The translations under genes and the position numbers were made by a program. Positions 10,166 to 20,960 of a stretch of 64,000 nucleotides of DNA are shown one piece after another (the first letter of the stretch is position 1; every line of letters begins with the position of its first letter). The notes under the pieces were generated by a model. It saw only the letters and a list, made by a program, of their open reading frames with translations, was not told the origin of the DNA and made no database searches. Source of the DNA: Sciurus carolinensis (Eukaryota; Chordata; Mammalia; Rodentia; Sciuridae); the NCBI RefSeq assembly GCF_902686445.1, contig NC_062213.1, positions 61,074,991-61,138,990 on the forward strand, given 5' to 3'.

Positions 10166-10781
10166 TTAGGTGCAGATCACGGTCCCAGGACCTAGGCAGT
10201 TATTTGGTAGAAGAGCCACACAGAGACAAGCTGAGGGGGGGAGCAAAGGTTCCAGGACTGCGAGCAGATTCTCTGAGGAGAGCAGCCTAAGGAGACTCGT
10301 CTGCAAAAGGTGAGGCTCCCAGGCCCAGGAAGTATGTCCGGGCCCCTGGGAACAATGCAGAGGAAGGCAGACCAGCCCAGGCGATAGTTGTAGATTGAGG
10401 GGAACCTCTAGGAGGGGAACTGACCAGTGAGACCTCCCCACCAGGTAAGTCTTCCCTGCTTGGTGAGGTTTTCCCACAAGGACAGTAAAACCAGAGACAC
10501 AGGCACAAACAGACATTGCCTCAGCCCGCAGCCTAGTTCCCCGTTGGATGACCATTGGTCAACAAGTGGAGGCACCTCTGCCCACTAGCAGGGAATATAC
10601 CCCACCTGAAGGTCACCAACCTTAGACAGGCAGCTTCCTTGTGGAGCACCGCATTATCAACTTCCTCCAAGATTGCAGGCTACTGAAGGATAAGAGGGGA
10701 TATACTAGCAATCTTCAGGGACATTATAAGTCAATACAGGAAATCTGCAATATCTTAGCGGTCCACTGATACCTGAACTAT

Positions 10782-11827
10782 ATGAGAAAACAAGGGAAGA
10801 AAATGCCCCAAACAAATCTAGATATTACATCAAAAAAATCCAATGACAGCATGGCAGAAGAAATGTCATAAAGGGAGTTCAGAATGTACATAATTAAAAT
10901 GATCAGAGAAGCAAACGATGAGATGAAAGAGCAAATGCAGGCATAAAATGATGAGATGAAAGAGCAAATGCAGGCATTGAATGATCACGCCAATTGACAG
11001 TTAAAAGAGCAAATACAGTAAGCAAAAGATCATTTCAATAAAGAGTTAGAGATATTGGAAAAAAACCAAACAGAAATCCTTGAAATGAAGGACAATAAAC
11101 CAAATTAAGAACTCCATAGAAAGCATAACCAATAGGATAGAACACCTGGAAGACAGAACCTCAGACATTGAAGAAAAAATATTTAATCTTGAAAACAAAG
11201 TTGACCAAACAGAGAAGGTGGTAAGAAATCATGAACAGAATCTCTAAGAACTATGGGATATCATGAAAAGGCCAAATTTAAGAATTATAGGGATTGAGGA
11301 AGGCTTAGAGAAACAAACCAAAGGAATGAACAATCTATTCAATGAAATAATATCAGAAAATTTCCCAAATAAGAAGAATGAAATGGAAAACCAAGTACAA
11401 GAGGCTTATAGGAATCCAAATATACAAAATTAAAACAGACCCACAACAAGGCACATTTTTATGAAAATACCTAACATACAAAATGAAGACAGAATCTTAA
11501 AGGCTACCAGAGAAAAGAATCAAATTACATTCAGGGGGAAACCAATAAGAATATCAGCAGATTTTTCAATCCAGACCCTAAAAGCTAGAAGGGCCTGGAA
11601 CAATATTTTTCAAGTCCTGAAAGAAAACGGATGCCAACCAAGAATCTTATACCCAGCAAAACTTACTTTCAGATTTGATGACGAAATAAGATCCTTCCTT
11701 GATAAACAAAAGCTAAAGGAATTTACAAAAAAAAAAAGCCAGCATTACGGAACATTCTCAGCAAAATATTCCATGAGGAAGAGATGAAAAACAACAATGA
11801 AAATCAGCAATGGAAGGAACTAGTCTA
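10782..11827 (+). pseudogene. L1-C ORF1 remnant
   Basis: Starts MRKQGKKMPQTNLD at 10782, with the second ATG in the same frame at 10803. Stops occur early: TAA within ATGTCATAAAGG near 10866, and another in CAGGCATAAAATG near 10945. The coiled-coil region follows, and the conserved C-terminal domain is open at 11461-11787 (FRGKPIRISADFS, ARRAWNNIFQVLKENGCQPR, then YPAKLTFRFDDE). An A-run at 11728-11737 shifts the frame close to the end, and the usual TAA terminator is TAC here. ORF1p would be the RNA-binding L1 chaperone; this copy cannot make it. Confidence 0.9.
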
Positions 11828-11897
11828 CAGGAATAGCCAAATAAAGGAGAAACAAAGTTGTGTCAAAAAAATAAATAAATAAATAAAATTTTAAAAA

Positions 11898-14800
11898 ATG
11901 AAACAAATGACCAGAATACAAATCATATCTCAATAATAACCCTGAATGTTAATGGCCTGAATTCATCAATCAAAAGACATAGACTGGCAGATTGGATTAA
12001 AAAGAAAGATCCACCAATATGTTGCCTGCAAGAGACTCACCTCATAGAAAGAGATACCCAGAGACTAAAGGTGAAAGGATGGGGAAAAACATACCATACA
12101 CAGGGACTCAGCAAAAAAGCTGGAGTATCCATACTCATTTCAGATAATGTGGACTTCAAGCCAATGTTTGTCAGAAGGGATAAAGAAGGACATTTCATAC
12201 TGCTTAAGGGAAGCATAAATCAGCAAGATATAACAATCATAAACATCTATGCCCCAAACAGTGGCTCATCCATGTATGTCAAACAAATCCTTCTCAATTT
12301 CAGAAACCAAATAGACCATAACACAATAATACTATGTGATTTTAACACGCCTCTCTCACCACTGGACAGATCTTCCAAACAAACTTTGAAAAAAGAAACC
12401 ATAGATCTCAATAACACAAACTTAACAGACATTTACAGAATATACCATCCAACCCAGAGCAAATACACTTTCTTCTCAGCAGCACATGGAACCTTCTCTA
12501 AAATAGACCATATATTATGCCACAAAGTTAATGTTAGCAAGTACAAGAGATAGAGACACTACCTTGTATTCTATCAAATCATAATGGATTAAAGTTAGAA
12601 ATAAATGAAAGAGTAAAAAACAGAAACTACTCCAACACCTGGAGATTAAACAATATGCTATTATATGATGAATGGATAATAGACGATATTTAGAAGGAAA
12701 TTAAAAAATTCTTAGAGTTAAATGAGAACAAAAACATCATATGGAAATCTCTTGGACACCCTGAAAGCAGTACTCAGGGAAAATTTATTTCATGGAGCGC
12801 ATTTAATAAAAGAAGTAAAACTCAACAAATAAACAACCTAACACTACAGCTCAAAGCCCTAGAAAAAGAAGAACAGACCAACACCAAAAGTAGTAGAAGA
12901 CAGGAAATAGTTAAACTCAGAGCTGAAATCAACGAAATTGAAACAAAAGAAAAAATACAAAAAATTGACAAAATAAATAGTTGGTTCTTCAAAAAAATAA
13001 ACAAAATTGATAAACCTTTAGCCACACTAACAAAGAGAAGACGAGAGAAAACCCAAATCACTAAAATTCGGAATGAACAAGGAAATATCACAACAGACAA
13101 GACTGAAATACAAAACATAATTAGAAGCTATTTTGAAAATCTATACTCCAACAAAATAGAAAATCTCGAAGACATCAACAGGTTTCTATACATCTGAATT
13201 ACCTAATCTGAACCAGAAGGACAGACACAAATTAAATAGATCAATTTCAAGTAATGAAATAGAAGTCATCAAAAGCCTACCAACAAAGAAAAGTCCAGGA
13301 CCAGATGGGTTCTCAGCCGAGTTCTACAAAACCTTTAAAGAAGAGCTCATTCCAATACTCCTCAAAGTATTCCATGAAATAGAAGAGGAGGGAACCCTCC
13401 CAAACTCATTCTATGAAGCCAATATCACCCTGATACCTAAACCAGACAGAGACACATCAAGGAAAGAAAATTTCAGACCAATATCCTTAATGAACATCAA
13501 CGCAAAAATTCTCAACAAAATTTTAGCAAATCGCATACAAAAATGTATTAAAAAGATAGTGCACCATGATCAAGTGGGTTTTATCCCAGGGATGCAAGGT
13601 TGGTTCAACATCCAGAAATCAATAAATGTCATTCACCATATCAACAGACTTAAAGTCAAGAATCACATGATTATTTTGATAGATGCAGAAAAAGCATTTG
13701 ACAAAATACAGCACCCCTTCATGCTCAAAACACTAGAAAAAATAGGGATAGTGGGAACATTCCTTAACATTGTAAAGACCATCTATGCTAAGCCCATGTC
13801 TAATATCATTCTAAATGGTGAAAAACTGAAAGCTTTCCCCCTAAAAACTGGAACAAGGCAGGGATGCCCTCTTTCACCACTTCTATTCAATATCCTCCTT
13901 GAAACTCTAGCCAGAGCAATTAGACAGACCAAAGAAATTAAAGGGATACGAACAGGAAAAGAAGAACTCAAACTATCCCTATTTGCTGATGATATGATTA
14001 TATACTTAGAGGAACCTGGAAATTCCACGAGAAAACTTTTAGAACTCATAAGTGAATTCAGTAAAGTAGCAGGTTACAAGATCAAAGCTCATAAATCCAA
14101 TGCATTTTTATACATAAGTGATGAATCTTCAGAAAGAGAAGTTAGGAAAACTACCCCATTCACAATAGCCTCAAAAAAAATAAAATACTTGGGAATCAAT
14201 CTCACAAAAGAGGTGAAAGACCTCTACAATGAGAACTACAGAACACTAAAGAAAGAAATTAAAGAAAATCTTAGAAGATGGAAAGATCTCCCATGCTCTT
14301 GGATAGGAAGAATTAATATTGTCAAAATAGCCATACTAACAAAAGTGTTATACAGATTGAATGCAATTCCAATTAAAATCCCAATGATGTACCTTACAAA
14401 AATAGAGCAAGCAATTATGTAATTCATCTGGAAAAATAAGAAACCCAGAATAGCTAAAGCAATCCTTAGCAGAAAGAGTGAAGCAGGGGGTATGGCAATA
14501 CCAGATCTTCAACTCCACTACAAAGCAATAGTAACAAAAACAGCATGGTATTGGTACCAAAATAGAAAGCTGGATCAATGGTACAGAATAGAGGACATGG
14601 ATACAAACCCAAATAAATACAATTTTCTCATACTAGACAAAGGGGCCAAAAATATGCAATGGAGAAAAGATAGCCTCTTCAGCAAATGGTGCTGGGAGAA
14701 TTGGAAATCCATGTGCAACAGAATGAAACTAAACCCATATCTCTCACCATGCATGAAACTAAACTCAAAATGGATTAAGGACCTTGGAATCAGACCAGAG

Positions 14801-15593
14801 ACCTTGCATCTTATAGAAGAAAAAGTAGGTCCAGAGCTTCAACATGTCGGCTTAGGACCAGACTTCTTTAACAGGACTCCCATAGCACAAGAAATAAAAA
14901 CAAGAATCAATAACTGGGACAGATTCAAACTAAAAAGCTTTCTCTCAGCAAAGGAAACTACCAGCAATGCAAAGAAAGAGCGTACAGAGTGGGAGAAAAT
15001 CTTTGCCAATCATACTTCAGATAGAGCACTAATCTCCAGAATCTATAAAGAACTCAAAAACTCTACACCAAGAATGCAAATAATCCAATCGACAAATGGG
15101 CTAAGAAAATGAATAGACACTTCACAGAAGAAGATCTACAAGAAATCAACAAACATATGGGAAAATGTTCAACATCTCTAGTAATAAGAGAAATGCAAAT
15201 CAAAACTACCCTAAGATTCCATCTCACCCCAATTAGAATGGCGATTATCAAGAATACAAGCAATAACAGGTGTTGGCGAAGATGTGGGGTGAAAGGTACA
15301 CTCATACATTGCTGGTGGGGCTGCAAATTAGTGCAGCCACTCTGGAAAGCAGTGTGGAGATTCCTTAGAAATCTTGGAATGGAACCACCATTTGACCCAG
15401 CTATCCCTCTCCTTGGCCTATACCCAAAGGACTTAAAATCAGCATATTCCAGAGATACAGCCACATCAATGTTTATAACTGCTCAATTCACAATAGCCAG
15501 ATTATGGAACCAACCTAGATGTCCTTCAATTGATGAATATATAAAGAAACTGTGGTATATATATATATACAATGGAATATTGCTCAGCCATAA
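11898..15593 (+). pseudogene. L1-C ORF2 remnant (endonuclease-RT)
   Basis: Start codon at 11898. A 1-bp loss around codon 5-6 (ACCAGAAT against ACTGGGAAT in L1-E) shifts the frame at once. The endonuclease domain is open at 12071-12553 (NIYAPNSGSS, DFNTPLSPLD, AAHGTFSKIDHILCHK) and ends at a second 1-bp loss (AAGAGATAG). RT is open at 13490-14422 with [11 protein letters not shown] and an intact FADD site at 13982-13993, then stops (ATGTAATTC). The post-RT region and the Cys-rich tail occupy 14492-15711. TAA at 15591-15593 matches the family terminus. Inactive. Confidence 0.93.
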
Positions 15594-15735
15594 AAATGAG
15601 AAAATTACGGCATTTGCAGGCAAATGGATGAAATTGGAGAATATCATGCTAAGTGAGATAAGCCAATCTCAAAAAAGCAAAGGACGAATGATATCACTAA
15701 TAAGTGGATGATGACACATAATGGGGGGTGGGAGG

Positions 15736-15768
15736 GGTTAGTGTTAGGGTTAGAGTTAGGGTTAGGGA
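15736..15768 (+). repeat. TTAGGG-like block in L1-C 3'UTR
   Basis: GGTTAGTG, then TTAGGG-type units with one TTAGAG variant, sit between G-rich tracts (GGGGGGTGGGAGGGG before, GGAGGGGGGC after). The whole purine-rich stretch could form a G-quadruplex. Confidence 0.92.
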
Positions 15769-15963
15769 GGGGGGCAAGAATGGAGGAAGGAAGAGGGAAA
15801 AGAGCGGTGGGAGGTGTGGGGGGAAGGGGATAAATAACAGAATGAATCAAACAACATTACCCTATGTAAATTTATGATTACACAAATGGTATGCCTTTAC
15901 ACCATGTACAAACAGAGAAACAACATGTATCCCTTTTGTTTACAATAAAAAAAATTTAAAAAT

Positions 15964-15975
15964 ACTATGGTACAG
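15964..15975 (+). repeat. Right target-site duplication of L1-C
   Basis: ACTATGGTACAG, an exact copy of 9415-9426, directly after the L1-C A-rich tail. Confidence 0.95.
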
Positions 15976-16930
15976 TTTGAATGGATTTAGACATTTACAG
16001 AATGCTCCATTCAACAGCCACAGAGTGCACATTGTTTTCATCAGCAGATGGAACAAATCTTGACTAATATTTTTAAAAAATGAAATCATATCCTGTATCT
16101 TTTCAGATAACCACAGAATGAAACTCAAGTCAACAGGAAAAAAAAAACTTTAGAAAATACACAAATACATGGAAAACTGAACAATACACTTTTGAATGAG
16201 TAGTGGGTCATAGAGGAAGTCAGAAGGGAAATTTTAAAATTCTTTGAAGCAAATGAAAATGGAAACACATCATATCAAAATCTCTGGGATACAGGAAAAT
16301 CAGTACTAAGTGTAAAGTTTATAGTAATGAATGCCAACATCAAAAAATAAAAATATTTAAAATAAATAACCTAATGATTCATCTCAAGGTCTTATAAAAG
16401 CATGAACAAACCAAATCCAAAATTGTAGAAAGAAAGAAAGAAATAATAGATAAGATAGCAGAAATAAGTGAAATAGTCTAAAAGAACAATAGAAAAGATT
16501 AATGAAACAAAGTGTTAGTTCTTTGAAAAGATCAATAAAATGAACAGATCTTTAGCTAGACTGCAAGAGAGAGAAATCAAATAAATCAAATCCAAGATAA
16601 AAAAGGAAATGTTACAACTGATACCAAATGGAAGTTCAAAGGCTCATTATAGATTATTTTGAAAAAGTATATGCTAACAAATTGATAATTGTAGAAGAAA
16701 TGGACAAAGTTCTGGATACATATGACCTATCAAAATTGAACTAATGGGATATAAAAAATCTAAATGGATTAATAACAAGATGTAAGATTGAATCTGTAAT
16801 CAAAAACATCTCCCAACAAAGTAAAGGCATGAACCAGATGGCTTCACTGCTGAATTTTAATTGAAAGAGAGGGAGCCCTTCCAAATTCATTCTATGCAGT
16901 CAGCATTACCCTGTTCTTAAAACCTGATAA

Positions 16931-16973
<43 letters not shown>

Positions 16974-17560
16974 GAAAAACACTATAGATCAATTTCCCCA
17001 TGAATGAACATGGATACTAAAATTCTCAACAAAATAATAGCAAATCAAATTCTGCAATACATAAAAATATCATACACCACAAACAAGTTGGTTTCATTCT
17101 ATGGATGCAAGGATGGTTCAACATATGTAAATGAATAAACACAATACATGGCATAAATAGAATAAAGAGTAAAATCATATAACCACCTCAACAGATGCAG
17201 AAAAAGCATGTGATAAAATTCAACATCTCATCATCACAAAAGCCCTGAAAATATTAGGCATAGCAAGATCATACCTCAACATAATAAAAGCTATATATGA
17301 CAAACCTGTAGCAAACATCAACTGGGGAAAAACTGAAAACATTTCCTCTAAGATCAGGAAAAAGACAAAGATACCCATTCTCAATTCAATACAGTATTAG
17401 AAATTGTATCCAGAGTAATTAGAAAGGAGAAAGAAATAGAAGGGATATAACTAGGAAAGGAGGAAGTCAAATTATCCCTGTATAATAGATGATATGATTT
17501 AATATACATTTTAAAAAAACTAAACTCTACCAAAAGACTATTAGAACTGATAATAGCCAC
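15976..17560 (+). mobile_element. Old L1 fragment, sense (ORF2 endonuclease end to RT)
   Basis: Diverged L1 ORF2 sequence running from the endonuclease end (ATTTACAGAATGCTCCATTCAACAG-like) into RT (GATGCAGAAAAAGCATGTGATAAAATTCAACA, then GATGATATGATTTAATA at the catalytic site). Many small indels. A (CA)n of about 36 bp at 16933-16968 interrupts it. Older than L1-C, whose right TSD it directly follows. Confidence 0.85.
16933..16968 (+). repeat. (AC)n microsatellite
   Basis: About 18 uninterrupted AC units inside the old L1 fragment. Confidence 0.98.
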
Positions 17561-17869
17561 ATGTGACTTTTGACTAGCATTTTAGATACCATATATGTAA
17601 CTATTTTTATCATGGAAGGCAATTCATTTAGCAATATTGCTGAGAATACAACATCTATTTTTGCCTAAAATAAATGAGCAATTTTATCATATAATCCCAC
17701 TTATTCCCTTCCTAAATTATTTGATATTATTGCTGTTTGTTTTAATTTGATATACATTCTAAGCCACACAAAGCATTATTATAGTTCTTTACAGCCAATA
17801 CCCACTCAGATTTACCCATATATCCACCTTTGCCTTTCTTCTTTTTTTAATCTCTGAGCTTTCATCTAA
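17561..17869. other. No recognisable feature
   Basis: AT-rich sequence between two old LINE fragments; nothing identifiable. Confidence 0.5.
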
Positions 17870-18620
17870 GACTATTTTCCTTCTGCCTGAATAATACTCA
17901 AGTATTTCTTTTTGTTTATATATATCACTAAGAAAGTCTCTTATATTTGTTTGGAAATGCCTTTATTTTATTGGTCAAGGAATATTTTTTCTAGGTATAG
18001 AATTGTACTTTGGCAGTTATTTTCTGCACATTGAAAATACTTAGTTGTATTCTGGCTTCCATTATTTTCAGCTGAAATCAACTTTCAGTCTTATTGTTGC
18101 TCCTTTTAAGATAGTCTGATTTTCCCTATGTTTACTTTTAAGGGTTTTTTAATTTTTATATTTTTAGACACTTTAGCATATTGTATCTAGGTATAGTTTG
18201 TTTAAGTATCTTGGTATATCTTTTTAACTCTTCTCAAACCTGTAACTTGGTGTCTTTTATTAATTTTAGAAAATTCTTACCACCTCTTCAGATATTAACA
18301 TCTGCTCCATTTTTCCTTTCTTGAGAAAAACTCCATGGAAAATAAACTCCATTATGTAAGAACTTCTTTTTTATCTCTAATGCTCTTTTTTCTATTTTCC
18401 ATTTTTTTCTATCTCTACTTCAATATAACCATTTTATTTTTAATCTACCTTTTAATACTCTAATTCCCCCTTTAACTCTCTAATATTCCATTATATCCAT
18501 ATTACAAGATTCTAATTTCAGTTTTTTAATATTTTTCATTTTGGAATTTTCATTATTTTATGGTTCTTAGTCTTTTGCTAAAATTCTCTATTTTGTTTTT
18601 ATTTCACTAAAGGTATGGAA
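17870..18620 (-). mobile_element. Old L1M/HAL1-like fragment, antisense (ORF1 region)
   Basis: Minus-strand similarity to the ORF1 region of old L1M/HAL1 elements: antisense blocks such as AGAAAGTCTCTTATATTTGT, GTATAGAATTGTACTTTGGCAG and TCTGGCTTCCATTATTTTCAGCTG follow the consensus order as remembered. It is T-rich and strongly diverged. Confidence 0.6.
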
Positions 18621-18644
18621 CAGTTATTTAAAAATGCAGATCTG

Positions 18645-18848
18645 GCACAGTGGTGGACACCTGTAATCCCAGCAGCTCGGGAGGCTGAGGCAGGAGGATC
18701 TTGAGTTCCAAGTCAGCCTCAGCAAAAGCAAGGTGCTAAGAAACTCAGTGAGACTCTGTCTCTAAATAAATTACAAAATAGGGCTGATATGGCTCAGTGG
18801 TCAAGTGCCCCTAAGTTCAATCCCCAGTATCCCCCTTCCCCAAAAAAG
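18645..18848 (+). mobile_element. Dimeric B1-ID SINE (squirrel type)
   Basis: The left part is 7SL-derived (ACCTGTAATCCCAGCAGCTC, GAGGCTGAGGCAGGAGGATC). It is joined to an ID-type tRNA-like right part (GGGCTGATATGGCTCAGTGG, then TTCAATCCCCAGTA) and a short A-rich tail. TGCAGATCTG at 18635-18644 and 18849-18858 is an exact 10-bp TSD. This B1-dID/MEN architecture is known in sciurids and supports the host assignment. Confidence 0.93.
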
Positions 18849-18858
18849 TGCAGATCTG

Positions 18859-19336
18859 TTAATCATCATTCATTTGTACCATAAATGTTTTTATTCAAGA
18901 GGGTTTTTTTTTTATTTTGAATAATATTTTGTCTTTTCATGATTGCATGATTACTTAACTCCTGGATCCAATAGTATCTGAAGTTAGATAAATTATCTTT
19001 AAACTAATATGAATGAAAATTGTATTCATAACCAAATTAGTTATTGTGAAATAGAGTTAATCCTTCCTGTTTCAAAGCATGCCCTACAGAATTACTCCAT
19101 CTGAATAATCTGCCAAGACCTAGCAAAGTAAACAGAATTTATCTACTATACATACCCTGATTTACATACTCATTACCAATAACTGGGAGGTATAAAAGCA
19201 AATGCTTTGCAAACAACAATATCTCTATTCAAATGAATTTCACATTAGCATTAATTTCCAAGTTATCTCATCTTGTATTTTAGACTCTACAACAATTATT
19301 CTTTTCTAACTGATTAAATAAATAAACAGTTATCCT
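18859..19336. other. No recognisable feature
   Basis: AT-rich DNA with no repeat family, motif or meaningful ORF recognised. Confidence 0.55.
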
Positions 19337-19342
19337 CTGAAG
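19337..19342 (+). repeat. Left 6-bp TSD of solo LTR
   Basis: CTGAAG, repeated at 19792-19797 immediately after the LTR end. Confidence 0.88.
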
Positions 19343-19791
19343 TGTTGGGACTAATGACACGTTAACTAACTCAGGCTGACTCCTTACTTCCTGGTGAGTG
19401 AGCAGGATCAAGGCTCAAAGGTGGTTTCAAAGGTTCATGACGATAAACCGGACCACTGTCAGGGATTGGTTAACAACAGTTCCGCGAACGTGATCAGCTC
19501 GTGCTTGCCATATAGTCCAATGGGACTCTCGCCTGCGGGAACCCCCCTGCCTTGCTGACCTTTAAGCTGGTTGGTTCCCGCCTAGTCCCCACCCTACATA
19601 AAAGCTGTGTGTCTTCCTCAATAAACGAGTTCCTGCTGTGACGGGTCTCCCTGAGCATCTGATTGTCCTCTACCCGGAGGGCTGGGAGCGGGCGGTCAGT
19701 CGGCCCTACCTATCCCGGTCTGACCTTGTTGGGGAGTGTCCCCTTCCCTTGCCGCTGGTCGAGAAGGGCAAGGGGGCTTAAGAACCCGACA
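19343..19791 (+). mobile_element. Solo LTR of an endogenous retrovirus (class II/ERVK-like)
   Basis: A 449-bp element with canonical ends, TGTTGGGA...CCCGACA, flanked by a 6-bp TSD (CTGAAG). It has a TATA-like CATAAAAG near 19597, an AATAAA polyadenylation signal near 19620, and GC-rich R/U5 sequence. No internal retroviral sequence lies on either side, so LTR-LTR recombination has removed the provirus. The TGTTGGGA start and 6-bp TSD fit class II (ERVK/IAP-like) retroviruses; class assignment is inference. It is less decayed than the neighbouring MaLR LTR. Confidence 0.88.
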
Positions 19792-19797
19792 CTGAAG
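19792..19797 (+). repeat. Right 6-bp TSD of solo LTR
   Basis: CTGAAG, partner of 19337-19342. Confidence 0.88.
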
Positions 19798-19919
19798 AAC
19801 CTCAGTATTATAACAAGTAGGAAAAAAAACTCTATGGTTAGTGTGAAAGTATTTTTTCACTTTGGGATAATAAACTTAAGTTGTCCTTAATGAGTTTCTT
19901 TTAGGTGAATTATTATTAA

Positions 19920-20291
19920 TGACATAGTTGAATTTGAAGTGTCTTCCAAAAGCTCATGTGTTAAAGGTTTGTTCACTGGCCTGTGATACTTTTGGGAGGT
20001 GATGGAATCTTTAGGGATTGGAATCCAGTGGAAGGAAGTTCAGTCCTTGGGAGCATGTCCTTGAAAGAGATACTGGGACCCTGGCACCTTCTCCGCCTTT
20101 CCTTCCTAGCCCTAATGAGGTGAGAAGCTCTGCTCCACCACACTCTCCCTGCCATCATGTTTAATGATTGGCTCCAAAACTAACGGAGCCAATCAACCAT
20201 GAATTGAAACCATGAGCCAAAATAAGTCTTTCTTCCTTGTACATTGACTTATCGCAGACATTTTGTCATAGCAATGGAAAGCAAGGTAACA
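19920..20291 (+). mobile_element. MaLR (ERVL-MaLR) LTR, sense
   Basis: TGACATAGTTGAATTTGAAG at the start, CTCATGTGTTAAAGGTTTG, TTTTGGGAGGTGATGGAATC, CATGAGCCAAAATAAGTC and a final GGTAACA follow the layout of MST/MLT1/ORR1-type MaLR LTRs. The polyadenylation-signal position reads AATAAG. A convincing 5-bp TSD was not found, so the ends are approximate. Confidence 0.8.
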
Positions 20292-20491
20292 TCATTAACT
20301 TTTTTTATTATCTGAAAATTAGAAAAATATATATCAAGAACCTTTCCTTAGGGAAAAAGAAGCAGCTAGCTCTTCAATCCAATCCTTCAGCCCACAAAGT
20401 CTATAGTAACTAATTTGATTTCCTACAAATTACCTACCTTTACTTTTTCAACAATTTACCTTTACTTTTTCAAAATCCTTGGAGAAATTAA

Positions 20492-20495
<4 letters not shown>

Positions 20496-20568
<73 letters not shown>

Positions 20569-20668
20569 ATATATTTTATATATATTATATAAATTTACAT
20601 ATATACATATATATATTATATATATATATATATTATATATATATATATATTATATATATATATAAAAT
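20496..20668. repeat. Compound (TA)n-(GA)n microsatellite and AT-rich tract
   Basis: An uninterrupted TA run (20496-20532) passes directly into a GA run (20533-20565). About 100 bp of nearly pure A/T sequence rich in TATATA follows. Confidence 0.97.
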
Positions 20669-20869
20669 TAGGGACCATCACAGAACATCAGGATCAATAA
20701 TCATGACATATAAATCTGCAATGAATAGTGAAGTTCCCTGTAAGCTAATTCCATTCTTGCTCATTTGTTTTCTTTTTATTTAATCTCTGTCGCCAAACTT
20801 CCTCTTAACTTGTTTTCTCCAAATTTTGTTCTACATCTGAAATTTTCTTTGGGAAAAGATAGTATTTGA

Positions 20870-20960
20870 AGTATCTCCAGAGATCCATGTGTTAAAGGTT
20901 TGCTCACTGGTCTGTGTTACTATTGCGAAGTGGTCTTCACTGTGAAGGCAAAGTAAAATT
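20870..20960 (+). mobile_element. MaLR LTR 5' fragment
   Basis: TTGAAGTATCTCCAGAGATC, CATGTGTTAAAGGTTTGCTC and ACTGGTCTGTGTTACTATTG parallel the first 100 bp of the LTR at 19920, so this is a second, truncated member of the same family. Confidence 0.7.

Larger units (their letters stand above)
9427..15963 (+). mobile_element. L1-C, full-length LINE-1
   Basis: Complete structural L1 of 6,537 bp: CAAGATGGC at the 5' end, a 1.35-kb 5'UTR with tandem units, ORF1 (10782-11827), a short spacer, ORF2 (11898-15593), a 3'UTR with TTAGGG-like repeats, and an A-rich tail at 15947-15963. An exact 12-bp TSD flanks it. Both ORFs carry stops and frameshifts, so it is inactive. It abuts an older L1 fragment that begins at 15976. 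Confidence 0.97.

Noticed and set aside
9645..10555. Open frames of 73-129 codons in the L1-C 5'UTR
   Set aside because: Products of the GC-rich tandem units; frames change between units and no shared peptide is kept.
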